The translations under genes were made by a program, and so were the position numbers. From an uncultured Desulfobacterium sp. (GTDB lineage: Bacteria; Desulfobacterota; Desulfobacteria; Desulfobacterales; Desulfobacteraceae): 10,959 nucleotides of DNA. Under the pieces are notes generated by a model. The model was given only the letters and a program-made list of their open reading frames with translations, was not told the DNA's origin and did not search any database. The DNA lies in the NCBI GenBank assembly GCA_937124525.1, contig CAKZLA010000226.1, positions 1 to 10,959 on the forward strand. Direction: 5' to 3'. This document shows, piece after piece, positions 6,273 through 10,959 of this stretch; the stretch's first letter is position 1, and every line of letters begins with the position of its first letter.

Positions 6273-7402
6273 TTGAAATGCTCGCTGCATTCTATATAAT
6301 TTTTTAATTTTGCTATAGACTTGGTCTTCTTTAACATGAGTTCCTTTTTGCGTTTAACCTCTGTTTTTGCGTAGCACTTTACAGATTCAATACGTGCATG
6401 GTCTGTAATGATTTGTAACTCAGATTCAGACAAGCCTTTTTCATTAATATATTGTGAGCAGGAGCTGTGTTTTAATCCAGAATACAAATCAATGTTTTCT
6501 CCGGCTTTATCACAGGATTGTTTCCAGAGACGGTTTAAAATTTCATGGGAATATCTTTTCCCTTTGTTCCTGGATGATGAGCAGGTGAAAAAGAATTCCG
6601 AAAGTACAGCTTTTTTAAGTTCAATCTCAATAAATGGCTCAAAATATGGGTGACAGGGGATTACATGAATTTCCCCGGTTTTGGTTTTGTTAACAACTTT
6701 TCGAGCAGAAATGGAACGGCAGATACTGAAGACATCATTCTCAAAATCTTCTCGCTTTAGTGCCATGGCCTCAGCGGGCCTTCTGAGGTGGTACTTTAAA
6801 AAATAAAAGATAGGCTGATGTTCTTCCGGAATCTGTTCCAATATGTGTAATTGCCGGCTTTCCGGAAGCCATCTTATTTTCTTTGGTTCAAGTTGATATT
6901 CGTTTTTTCTGGGGAAAGATGGCATTGCAATAATTCTACGTGCTCTTTTGGCGTAATCAAGGATGGTATGAAGGCAATACATCACATTGATTTTGCCCTT
7001 GGGTTGTAAGGGCAATTGGTTCTTAAAGTTGGTTAATACATCTAACTGGATATCGTGTAAGGACAAATGATGATTCGCCTTAAAAAAAGGTTTGATGTGC
7101 TTCTTAACATAGGATTTATAGCCTTTGTAGGTGGCAGGCGATAAACTGAATTTCGATTTTTCCAGCCATTCATCAATGAAAGGAATAACATCTGTCCAGC
7201 CTTTTTTTGTATATCTTTCTAAAACAAACGTCCCATTTTCAACAGCGGCTTGCATGACTGCCAACAGCTTGTTAGCAATGGATTCATGATACATCCTTTC
7301 GCCTTTGTACTTGTATATACGAATGGTCTTTTTTGTTTTTCGGTCATACCAGGCTACATAGAAATTTTTCGCACCGTTTCTTCTCCCAACTTTCCCAGCC
7401 AT
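6269..7402 (-). CDS. tyrosine recombinase (element integrase)
   Basis: A 377-aa site-specific recombinase expected to integrate and excise the element at selC. An AP2-like arm-binding N-terminus (GAKNFYVAWYDRKTKKTIRI, 11-30) is followed by a SAM-like core-binding domain (~70-155). The catalytic domain has LRRPAEAMAL (206-215, first Arg = R208), KTKTGE (239-244, catalytic Lys), LYSGLKHSSCSQYI (306-319), ITDHAR (332-337, His335) and Tyr344 in VKCYAKT. The usual HxxR box reads S308-G-L-K311, so His and Arg are replaced by Ser and Lys. ATG 7402 is preferred because GGAGG lies 7 nt upstream. ATG 7495, overlapping the rep stop as ATGA, would add 31 residues and cannot be excluded. The gene sits mid-element rather than next to an att site, upstream of and overlapping the kinase. 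Confidence 0.9.
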   Translation of the reverse strand: MAGKVGRRNGAKNFYVAWYDRKTKKTIRIYKYKGERMYHESIANKLLAVMQAAVENGTFVLERYTKKGWTDVIPFIDEWLEKSKFSLSPATYKGYKSYVKKHIKPFFKANHHLSLHDIQLDVLTNFKNQLPLQPKGKINVMYCLHTILDYAKRARRIIAMPSFPRKNEYQLEPKKIRWLPESRQLHILEQIPEEHQPIFYFLKYHLRRPAEAMALKREDFENDVFSICRSISARKVVNKTKTGEIHVIPCHPYFEPFIEIELKKAVLSEFFFTCSSSRNKGKRYSHEILNRLWKQSCDKAGENIDLYSGLKHSSCSQYINEKGLSESELQIITDHARIESVKCYAKTEVKRKKELMLKKTKSIAKLKNYIECSEHFK

Positions 7403-7491
7403 ACAGAAACCTCCGATTAAATTACCGGATGAGAGTGTATTATTTGAAAGTTGGGATGTCAAACTATTATCCGTTGCCATTAAAAATCCAT

Positions 7492-8778
7492 TCATCGGAT
7501 AAAACCCAGTTTCTTTCTTTTCTCAGTGGCTTCAATATATTTTTGATGAAGTTTTTGGTATTTAGCCCTTTTGTTGTTCACCGCTTCCTGAAAAAGAGGG
7601 TCAGTTTTTCCAAATTCCGGGATGCAGTCTAAATACGAATGGACAGCATTGTAAATAGAAACTTCATTGGAGGGGAGATCCTTGCCGGTCTCCATTTCAA
7701 CAGCCAGCAATGAAGACATGGAGCCAAAGGAAAGATTGAACAGAGATTTTTTTGTAGGATTTGAACATTTACAACGAATAAGGGGATCAGTCACCAGAGT
7801 TGTTGTGATGAAACCCTTTTGAACAATTTTCCACCATGGATACGTCTTTCTTTGATGCGATTGTTTACCCGGGTTGTTTTGAAATTTAAGCCAATTACAG
7901 GTGCAATACGCCCAGGCATTATGCAACAGTCGATATAAGTGCCCTAATTTAATGATTTGAAGTTCTTTTATGGTCTCCCTGGTCAACTGAAGCTCAATCC
8001 GAATTATTTTATACCCATCCGGTGCCTTATCTATTTTCCAAACTTGATCATAAAACCATGTTTTTTTAGATTTTTGTTGTATCTCAAGAGGCTTATCATA
8101 AAATCTTGCGTGAATGCGGCCTTTCCCGAACGTCATACCGGTCAATTCTTTATTATTGAAGTAGAGTCCGGCATGTTTTGCCCTGGTCACGCTTAGATCA
8201 ATGAGTTTTTTAGTCCAGAGTGATCTTGGAAATAAAGTGTCAATGCACAAGTCTAAACGGCTTATGATAACATCGGAAACTTTCCCACCACATTCACGGA
8301 TAAGGCGTAAAATAAAAGTTATGGATTTTTTAAGACCGCTTAACCATAGGGTTTCGGAATGAAATTGAATTTGAATACTTGGACGGCTCTGTGGTTTGGG
8401 CCAATTACCAATTCTTAATGAATAATCGCCGTTATATAAAAGCCACTCGTATCCTTGAGTACCATAAAATTTAATATTGAATTTGTATGGATCAGGAAAG
8501 TTTTTTAAAGAGACTGGAAAACAAATATCTTTTTCCCTGGAAGCGGCAATATTTTTTGCCTGGGATAGTCTTTCAAAGAAGGAAAGGTCTTTCCAAAAAA
8601 CATTTAAAGAGAGATAGAGGGAATCAACGCCTGAACAAAGGATCTTCAGCTTTTTTGAAGGTAATTTACTTATCTTTGCAGGGGGCGTGATACTAGTCCG
8701 GCCCCCTTTCGTTTTTGCGAAATGTGATGAACTGACGGTGACTTCAGGTAAATCTTTTTGTGATTCAAAATTCTCCAT
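7492..8778 (-). CDS. replication initiation protein, Rep_trans/RstA-like (rolling-circle type)
   Basis: A 428-aa protein. Motifs typical of the replication-initiation-factor family of RstA-like phage proteins and rolling-circle elements are visible: CSGVDSLYLSL (48-58), DVIISRLDLCIDT (169-181), GRIHARFYDKPLEI (220-233) and KIIRIELQLTRETIKEL (257-273). A basic C-terminal region (EATEKRKKLGFIR) ends the protein. Such proteins nick one strand at a double-strand origin through a tyrosine and start replication; Tyr227 in FYDK is the conserved tyrosine I can see, but calling it catalytic is inference. The start ATG 8778 has a near-perfect AAGGAGG 7 nt upstream. The open frame extends in-frame to 8853, but those 25 codons precede this strong site. 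The gene lies downstream of the repressor gene and antisense-RNA region, with its stop overlapping the longer integrase start. Confidence 0.7.
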   Translation of the reverse strand: MENFESQKDLPEVTVSSSHFAKTKGGRTSITPPAKISKLPSKKLKILCSGVDSLYLSLNVFWKDLSFFERLSQAKNIAASREKDICFPVSLKNFPDPYKFNIKFYGTQGYEWLLYNGDYSLRIGNWPKPQSRPSIQIQFHSETLWLSGLKKSITFILRLIRECGGKVSDVIISRLDLCIDTLFPRSLWTKKLIDLSVTRAKHAGLYFNNKELTGMTFGKGRIHARFYDKPLEIQQKSKKTWFYDQVWKIDKAPDGYKIIRIELQLTRETIKELQIIKLGHLYRLLHNAWAYCTCNWLKFQNNPGKQSHQRKTYPWWKIVQKGFITTTLVTDPLIRCKCSNPTKKSLFNLSFGSMSSLLAVEMETGKDLPSNEVSIYNAVHSYLDCIPEFGKTDPLFQEAVNNKRAKYQKLHQKYIEATEKRKKLGFIR

Positions 8779-8802
8779 AAAAAAACCTCCTTGAAATTTA
8801 AA

Positions 8803-8821
8803 GAATACAAAGTGTGTATTC
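8803..8821. promoter_or_regulatory. perfect small inverted repeat in the rep leader
   Basis: GAATACA and TGTATTC are perfect 7-bp arms around a 5-nt spacer, 25 nt upstream of the rep start codon and about 12 nt before its ribosome binding site on the minus strand. It could be a leader hairpin modulating rep translation, or a protein operator. Confidence 0.45.
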
Positions 8822-8843
8822 ATAAAGTTCCAAAGAGGTTGGG

Positions 8844-8872
8844 TTGACACCATTAAATTATTGTTATAATAT
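8844..8872 (+). promoter_or_regulatory. sigma70-type promoter for antisense RNA
   Basis: A perfect TTGACA (8844-8849) is followed after 17 nt by TAATAT (8867-8872). A register with TATAAT (8865-8870) and 15-nt spacing overlaps it. Expected start is about 8878, on the strand opposite to rep and its upstream regulator. Confidence 0.75.
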
Positions 8873-8877
8873 AAGGG

Positions 8878-8975
8878 TGTTCCGTCGGTTATAATTGCTT
8901 GCAGGCATTATCTCTCTGGAACATGATTTGTTAGCCCTTGGGAGGTGCTCGAACACCGCCCAGGGGCTTCTTTTA
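8878..8975 (+). ncRNA. putative antisense (counter-transcribed) RNA to the rep leader
   Basis: A strong promoter ends just upstream and a strong intrinsic terminator ends the unit about 95 nt later, with no plausible coding frame between. The RNA would fold into hairpin 1 (TGTTCC 8878-8883 with GGAACA 8918-8923, enclosing ATAAT-GC/GC-ATTAT with a TTGCAG loop) and then the terminator hairpin. It lies between the ribbon-helix-helix gene (stop 8980) and rep (start 8778), both on the other strand, so it is fully complementary to the leader of a shared mRNA. In pMV158-family plasmids, RNAII sits in exactly this position and blocks repB translation. Function is inferred from this layout; no transcription data are available. 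Confidence 0.65.
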
Positions 8976-8982
8976 TTTATTA
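8933..8982 (+). terminator. strong intrinsic terminator of the antisense RNA
   Basis: AGCCCTTGGG (8933-8942) pairs with CCCAGGGGCT (8959-8968) with one T-G wobble. GGTG/CACC extends the stem past an A/G mismatch to a CTCGAA loop. The stem is followed by TTCTTTTATTTATT. On the minus strand no T-run follows, so read-through from the regulator gene into rep should be possible. Confidence 0.85.
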
Positions 8983-9252
8983 ATCATTTTTTAAATCATC
9001 CATGCCATCATAAGTGATATTGTACTTTTGTCGTAACTCATCTAATTTGCGTCTGCTTGATCCAATCAACCTAACCAATCCAAATTTATCAAGAAGTTTA
9101 GCTTCATCAAGGCTAGACTTTATAAGATTTCTTGCTAAAGTGGCAGGGGGAATTTCTGCGCGTTTGGCTATATATTCAATGTCTTCGATGACAGTTGGTT
9201 CAAGCATTACTGTATATCGAATTTTTTTGTCATCTTTTTTTGATCTACCCAA
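8980..9252 (-). CDS. ribbon-helix-helix (CopG/Arc-type) transcriptional regulator
   Basis: A 90-aa protein. The basic N-terminus (MGRSKKDDKK) leads into a predicted beta strand and two helices (IRYTVMLEPTVIEDIEYIAK, then IPPATLARNLIKSSL, ~11-48), typical of ribbon-helix-helix repressors that bind palindromic operators as dimers. A charged C-terminal tail follows (SSRRKLDELRQKYNITYD). The start is TTG 9252, with AGGAGG 4-5 nt upstream. It is the first gene of the minus-strand operon and lies directly upstream of the antisense RNA and rep, the position of copG in pMV158-type plasmids. A role as autorepressor and copy-number regulator is inferred. CopG itself is only 45 aa, so the tail here is extra. 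Confidence 0.78.
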   Translation of the reverse strand: MGRSKKDDKKIRYTVMLEPTVIEDIEYIAKRAEIPPATLARNLIKSSLDEAKLLDKFGLVRLIGSSRRKLDELRQKYNITYDGMDDLKND

Positions 9253-9265
9253 AAACCCTCCTCTT

Positions 9266-9325
9266 TTTTGACATGATCAAAACATGTTTTAGCATTGTCA
9301 AAATTTATTTGGGAATTCATGTCAA
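9266..9325 (-). promoter_or_regulatory. promoter/operator of the ribbon-helix-helix operon
   Basis: On the minus strand, TTGACA (9301-9296) is separated by 17 nt from GATCAT (9278-9273). The 17-nt spacer contains the 12-bp perfect palindrome AAAACATGTTTT (9279-9290), ideal for a dimeric ribbon-helix-helix repressor. TTGACATG-like words flank it: TTGACATG (9268-9275), CATTGTCAA (9293-9301) and CATGTCAA (9318-9325), spaced about 25 bp. Transcription would start near 9266, just upstream of the ribosome binding site. Confidence 0.6.
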
Positions 9326-9356
9326 GTGTTTTTCATTTTGAATGCGATAAAAAATA

Positions 9357-9425
9357 AATCCACACATGAGGATAGAGCGTTCTCTCGGGGGCGAGCCGTT
9401 CACGCTCTACTCTCATGTGTGGATT
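9357..9425. repeat. long nested hairpin, candidate replication origin (dso) or oriT
   Basis: Perfect 14-bp arms AATCCACACATGAG (9357-9370) and CTCATGTGTGGATT (9412-9425) are continued, after a 2-nt imperfect step, by TAGAGCG (9373-9379) and CGCTCTA (9403-9409). The loop holds a third small stem, CTCG-GGGG-CGAG (9383-9394). This 69-nt cruciform has no T-run and no adjacent gene end, and lies about 100 nt upstream of the repressor gene. In pMV158-like plasmids the double-strand origin also lies upstream of copG. An origin or nicking site is inferred; the nick sequence is not identified. Confidence 0.6.
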
Positions 9426-9772
9426 GGTCTTTATCTGGCTTCAATGCATATTTTCCCAAAACAGCAATAGTTTCTGTTGAGGCGTCATGAACTCCAGGGT
9501 CCTCCGTGAAGATCCCCGACTGGTCAAGGCTGTGGTTTCGATCCTCGCAGGGGCGGCCTGCCTCATGTCGGAATTTTTTTTTTCGGGAAAGCTGAGGAAA
9601 CACGGCAGCTGGAGACTCAAAAGAAAAACTCCGACATGAGACAGGTAAGGCGGTGTTCCCATCTTATAAAATTATTTCTAAAAGCCGAAGAGAATTAATA
9701 GATTAAATTTAAATTTTACGATAATACAAGTTTGTGGTTTATTAAAAAACTTTAACAAAGAAGGATATTCTT
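9426..9772. other. structured non-coding region with a second long inverted repeat
   Basis: No credible gene. The main feature is an inverted repeat with arms CCTG-c-CTCATGTCGGA (9557-9572) and TCCGACATGAG-a-CAGG (9630-9645). It is prolonged by a ten-T run (9574-9583) facing AAAAA (9624-9628) and encloses a ~45-nt interior with an AGCT/AGCT pair. GCAGG-GGCGG-CCTGC (9548-9562) is a further small hairpin. Both long repeats in this region share the word CTCATGT. The last ~100 bases are very AT-rich and presumably hold the promoter of the next gene, but I see no convincing -35/-10 pair. A single-strand origin or structured RNA is possible. Confidence 0.5.
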
Positions 9773-10228
9773 ATGGATGAAAGCGTAGAAATGAGTTTTG
9801 ACAATGCTGTTCAACATGTTTTAAAAGATAAATCTGCAATATTCTATGCATTTACTCCAACGTTTGGAGTAGCAAAGGAAGTTGTAGGTGGGATTCTATA
9901 TATCATACAATATGACATAGATGACGAGAAGGATGATCTTTATAACATGTCTATAATATATCTTGGAGGCCGATTTAATGATGATTTTATAGAAGAAGAT
10001 TATTTCTCACTGAAGGATATCCCCAAACATGGAAAAAATCTTAATTACAGACTTTCAAATATTGAGCATCCGCACAATTTTTTTACCCAAAGCCTTAACG
10101 TGACCTTGAAACGACTGATTGGCTTATCTCGGGATGAGGCTTTAAAGAAAAATTCATGTCCTGAATGTGATCAAATTATATTCTTGACGGGTCAAAATAC
10201 AAAGTGTGAGCAATGTAAAAACTCATAG
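9773..10228 (+). CDS. hypothetical protein with C-terminal zinc ribbon
   Basis: A 151-aa acidic protein that I do not recognise. Residues 1-125 look like a soluble alpha/beta domain (MSFDNAVQHVLKDKSAIFYA, GGILYIIQYDIDDE, MSIIYLGGRFNDDFIEEDYF). The end carries CPEC (129-132) and CEQC (145-148), a CxxC-x12-CxxC zinc-ribbon pattern often used for nucleic-acid or protein contacts. ATG 9773 has GAAGGA about 7 nt upstream; ATG 9791 (MSFDNAV) is a weaker alternative. It is the only element gene on the plus strand and sits between the origin-like region and the tRNA-side att site. Possible roles are cargo, immunity or recombination directionality; none is supported by motif. Confidence 0.7.
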   Translation: MDESVEMSFDNAVQHVLKDKSAIFYAFTPTFGVAKEVVGGILYIIQYDIDDEKDDLYNMSIIYLGGRFNDDFIEEDYFSLKDIPKHGKNLNYRLSNIEHPHNFFTQSLNVTLKRLIGLSRDEALKKNSCPECDQIIFLTGQNTKCEQCKNS

Positions 10229-10255
10229 CAAGACACATGCATTTATGCCATGTTC

Positions 10256-10273
10256 TGCCACGAGCAACCACGA
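10256..10273. repeat. CCACGA repeats near the right element end (possible integrase arm sites)
   Basis: TGCCACGA at 10256-10263 and ACCACGAA at 10267-10274 lie about 40 bp inside the right att repeat. TGCCACGA also occurs at 4585-4592, about 60 bp inside the left att repeat. Short direct repeats near both ends are typical arm-type sites for tyrosine recombinases, but the words are short enough for chance. Confidence 0.35.
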
Positions 10274-10307
10274 ATTTGATAAAATCAAGCTCTTGAATTT
10301 ATTGATA

Positions 10308-10335
10308 TATATGGCGGAAGTGCATGGGAATCGAA
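10308..10335. repeat. att site, right (within intact tRNA-Sec 3' end)
   Basis: A 28-bp perfect copy of 4496-4523. It spans five bases beyond the CCA, the CCA, the acceptor 3' strand and most of the T arm of selC. Because the element supplied an identical 3' end, the tRNA gene stays intact after integration. Confidence 0.9.
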
Positions 10336-10409
10336 CCCACCCGGGACGGTTTTAGCGCCCCACATCGGATTTGAAGTCCGAGGGCCTCACCAGTAAGCCG
10401 CGCACTTCC
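10312..10409 (-). tRNA. selC: tRNA-Sec (selenocysteine, anticodon TCA)
   Basis: 98 nt including encoded CCA. On the minus strand it starts GGAAGTGCGCGG and ends GCACTTCCGCCA, giving the extended 8-bp acceptor stem of bacterial tRNA-Sec. The anticodon stem TCGGA/TCCGA encloses the loop CTTCAAA, anticodon TCA (plus positions 10372-10374), which reads UGA with SelB. A long variable arm (about 20 nt, GGGGCGC...) and the GGGTTCGATTCCC T arm are present. Its presence means the host encodes selenoproteins and the SelA/B/D machinery elsewhere. Confidence 0.96.
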
Positions 10410-10429
10410 GTGGTGAAAAGATGTCTTTT

Positions 10430-10457
10430 TTTATACCCAATGAGCCTTGATTGTCAA
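10430..10457 (-). promoter_or_regulatory. selC promoter
   Basis: On the minus strand, TTGACA (10457-10452) is followed by a 16-nt spacer and then TATAAA (10435-10430). Transcription would start near 10424, about 15 nt before the mature tRNA-Sec 5' end at 10409. It lies outside the element, so selC expression is not disturbed by the insertion. Confidence 0.8.
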
Positions 10458-10667
10458 GCCTTTTGTTAATTTTGAGGTGTTGATTGGTGGTGTTCTGGCA
10501 GTGAGTTGCTGCTGGCCCCGGGTCCCCCCCGGGTCAGAGGGCAAAATTTGTGGGCTGCCCTCCATTTAATGACCGAATTATTGCGGTGTATAATGGGCTT
10601 TAATATCTTATTTGAATTACAAAATTGAATAGTTATCGTAATTTGTAGGAAAAAACAAAGAGCTATC
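10458..10667. other. intergenic region with GC-rich palindromes
   Basis: No gene seen between the selC promoter and the DUF1508 gene. CCCGGG occurs twice around a C-run (10517-10533), and GAGGGCA/TGCCCTC (10537-10543 and 10556-10562) forms a 7-bp stem with a 12-nt loop. Neither is followed by a good T-run. The last ~80 bases are AT-rich and likely hold the promoter of the next gene. Confidence 0.4.
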
Positions 10668-10959
10668 ATGGTTGAGCTAATTAAAAAAAATGAGAATAAC
10701 TTCGGGTTTACATTAAAATCGGCTAGTGGAAATGTGCTCTTTAATAGCACGTTTTTCAGTAACAAAAACGAAGTAGAACAAATAGTTCAAAATCTGGGTG
10801 AGATTCAGCAAAGACGAAGTGTTTTTGAAAGAAAGACCAACCATGATGGCGAATTTTTATTCCATTTGAAAAATTTGAACGGTAAAATCATTGGAACGAG
10901 CCAATTGTATGGTTCAGAAGCGGGAATGGAAAACGGAATCAAAAACCTCAAAAAAAGGA
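10668..10959 (+). CDS. DUF1508/YegP-like protein (3' partial)
   Basis: 97 codons are visible and the frame runs off the window without a stop. DUF1508 proteins are small cytoplasmic proteins built from ~50-residue repeats of unknown function. The second repeat is clear (DGEFLFHLKNLNGKIIGTSQ, then LYGSEAGMENGIKNLKK), matching the family pattern G-x-F-x-F-x-L-K-x2-N-G-x2-I...SS-x-A-x3-GI. The first (NNFGFTLKSASGNVLFNSTF, FSNKNEVEQIVQNL) is more diverged. ATG 10668 is preceded by AAAGAG about 6 nt upstream and by AGGA farther up. Confidence 0.78.
   Translation, partial: MVELIKKNENNFGFTLKSASGNVLFNSTFFSNKNEVEQIVQNLGEIQQRRSVFERKTNHDGEFLFHLKNLNGKIIGTSQLYGSEAGMENGIKNLKKR

Larger units (their letters stand above)
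4496..10335. mobile_element. selC-integrated, plasmid-like integrative element (about 5.8 kb)
   Basis: The element is bounded by a perfect 28-bp direct repeat (4496-4523 and 10308-10335). The right copy is the 3' part of an intact tRNA-Sec and the left copy is isolated. Inside are a tyrosine recombinase, a rolling-circle-type Rep, a ribbon-helix-helix regulator, an antisense RNA, structured non-coding DNA, a HipA-like kinase/HIRAN pair and one orphan gene. The interior is AT-richer than the flanks. No relaxase, coupling protein or phage structural gene is present, so transfer, if any, would need help in trans. Integration at the 3' end of selC is also known for enterobacterial islands and phage phiR73, an independent use of the same target. 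Confidence 0.88.

Noticed and set aside
8779..8853. 25-residue N-terminal extension of Rep (MVSTQPLWNF...)
   Set aside because: A near-perfect AAGGAGG directs translation from ATG 8778. The upstream codons coincide with leader elements, including the small inverted repeat.
8878..8975. Retron-type non-coding RNA
   Set aside because: No reverse transcriptase gene is present in the element, and the RNA is short and antisense to the rep leader.
9357..9425. Integron attC site or CRISPR repeat
   Set aside because: There are no RYYYAAC/GTTRRRY core sites, no cassette arrangement, and the sequence is not repeated at regular spacing.
9400..9662. Two overlapping minus-strand frames (67 and 73 codons)
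   Set aside because: Their translations look unlike proteins and they lie across the inverted repeats of a structured non-coding region.
10466..10765. 99-codon minus-strand frame downstream of selC
   Set aside because: It covers GC-rich palindromes and the antisense of the DUF1508 gene, with no family features.

Overview
The window looks like a chromosomal segment of a sulfate-reducing-type deltaproteobacterium (Desulfobacterota, Desulfobacteraceae-like). The lineage is inferred from the cysteine-rich C-terminal sensor tail in the first gene, a selenocysteine tRNA (selC), and the mix of DHH-CBS, YaeQ and DUF1508 housekeeping genes. No marker gene is present to prove it. The flanks are moderately GC-rich. 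The stretch from about 4.5 to 10.3 kb is clearly AT-richer and behaves as one inserted unit.

Left flank (1-4495): the 3' end of a sensor/regulator gene is followed by about 500 bases with no convincing gene and then tRNA-Thr(CGT) with its terminator on the minus strand. Next comes the first ~140 codons of mfd on the plus strand. It runs head-on into ychF on the minus strand, and both genes lose their 3' ends at the same point, near 1328-1340. This is either a genome rearrangement or an assembly/amplification chimera. A yaeQ gene (TTG start) lies upstream of ychF. A divergent DHH/DHHA1-CBS-CBS phosphoesterase gene ends just before the insertion site.

Integrated element (4496-10335, about 5.8 kb): a perfect 28-bp direct repeat flanks it. 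The right copy is the 3' end of an intact tRNA-Sec gene and the left copy is an orphan duplicate, so these are att sites. Five minus-strand genes run in order from right to left: a CopG/Arc-type ribbon-helix-helix protein, a Rep_trans/RstA-like replication initiator, a tyrosine recombinase with two altered catalytic-box residues, a HipA-like (CtkA-like) kinase, and a protein with a HipA-N-like region plus a HIRAN domain. The last three junctions overlap or abut (ATGA, ATGA, 1-nt gap). Between the ribbon-helix-helix gene and rep, a strong plus-strand promoter and a strong intrinsic terminator define a ~95-nt RNA antisense to the rep leader. Repressor, antisense RNA and Rep together resemble the pMV158-type copG-RNAII-repB copy-control module of rolling-circle plasmids. 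Upstream of the repressor are a nested palindromic hairpin (candidate origin) and a second long inverted repeat. A single plus-strand gene of unknown function with a C-terminal zinc ribbon sits next to the tRNA end.

Right flank (10336-10959): the body of selC with its own consensus-like promoter, a GC-rich hairpin region, and the start of a DUF1508 (YegP-like) gene that runs off the window.

Working model (inference): a plasmid-like element excises and integrates at selC, can replicate as a circle under repressor plus antisense-RNA control, and carries a split HipA-type kinase module coupled to its integrase. That module could serve as an addiction or defence system.
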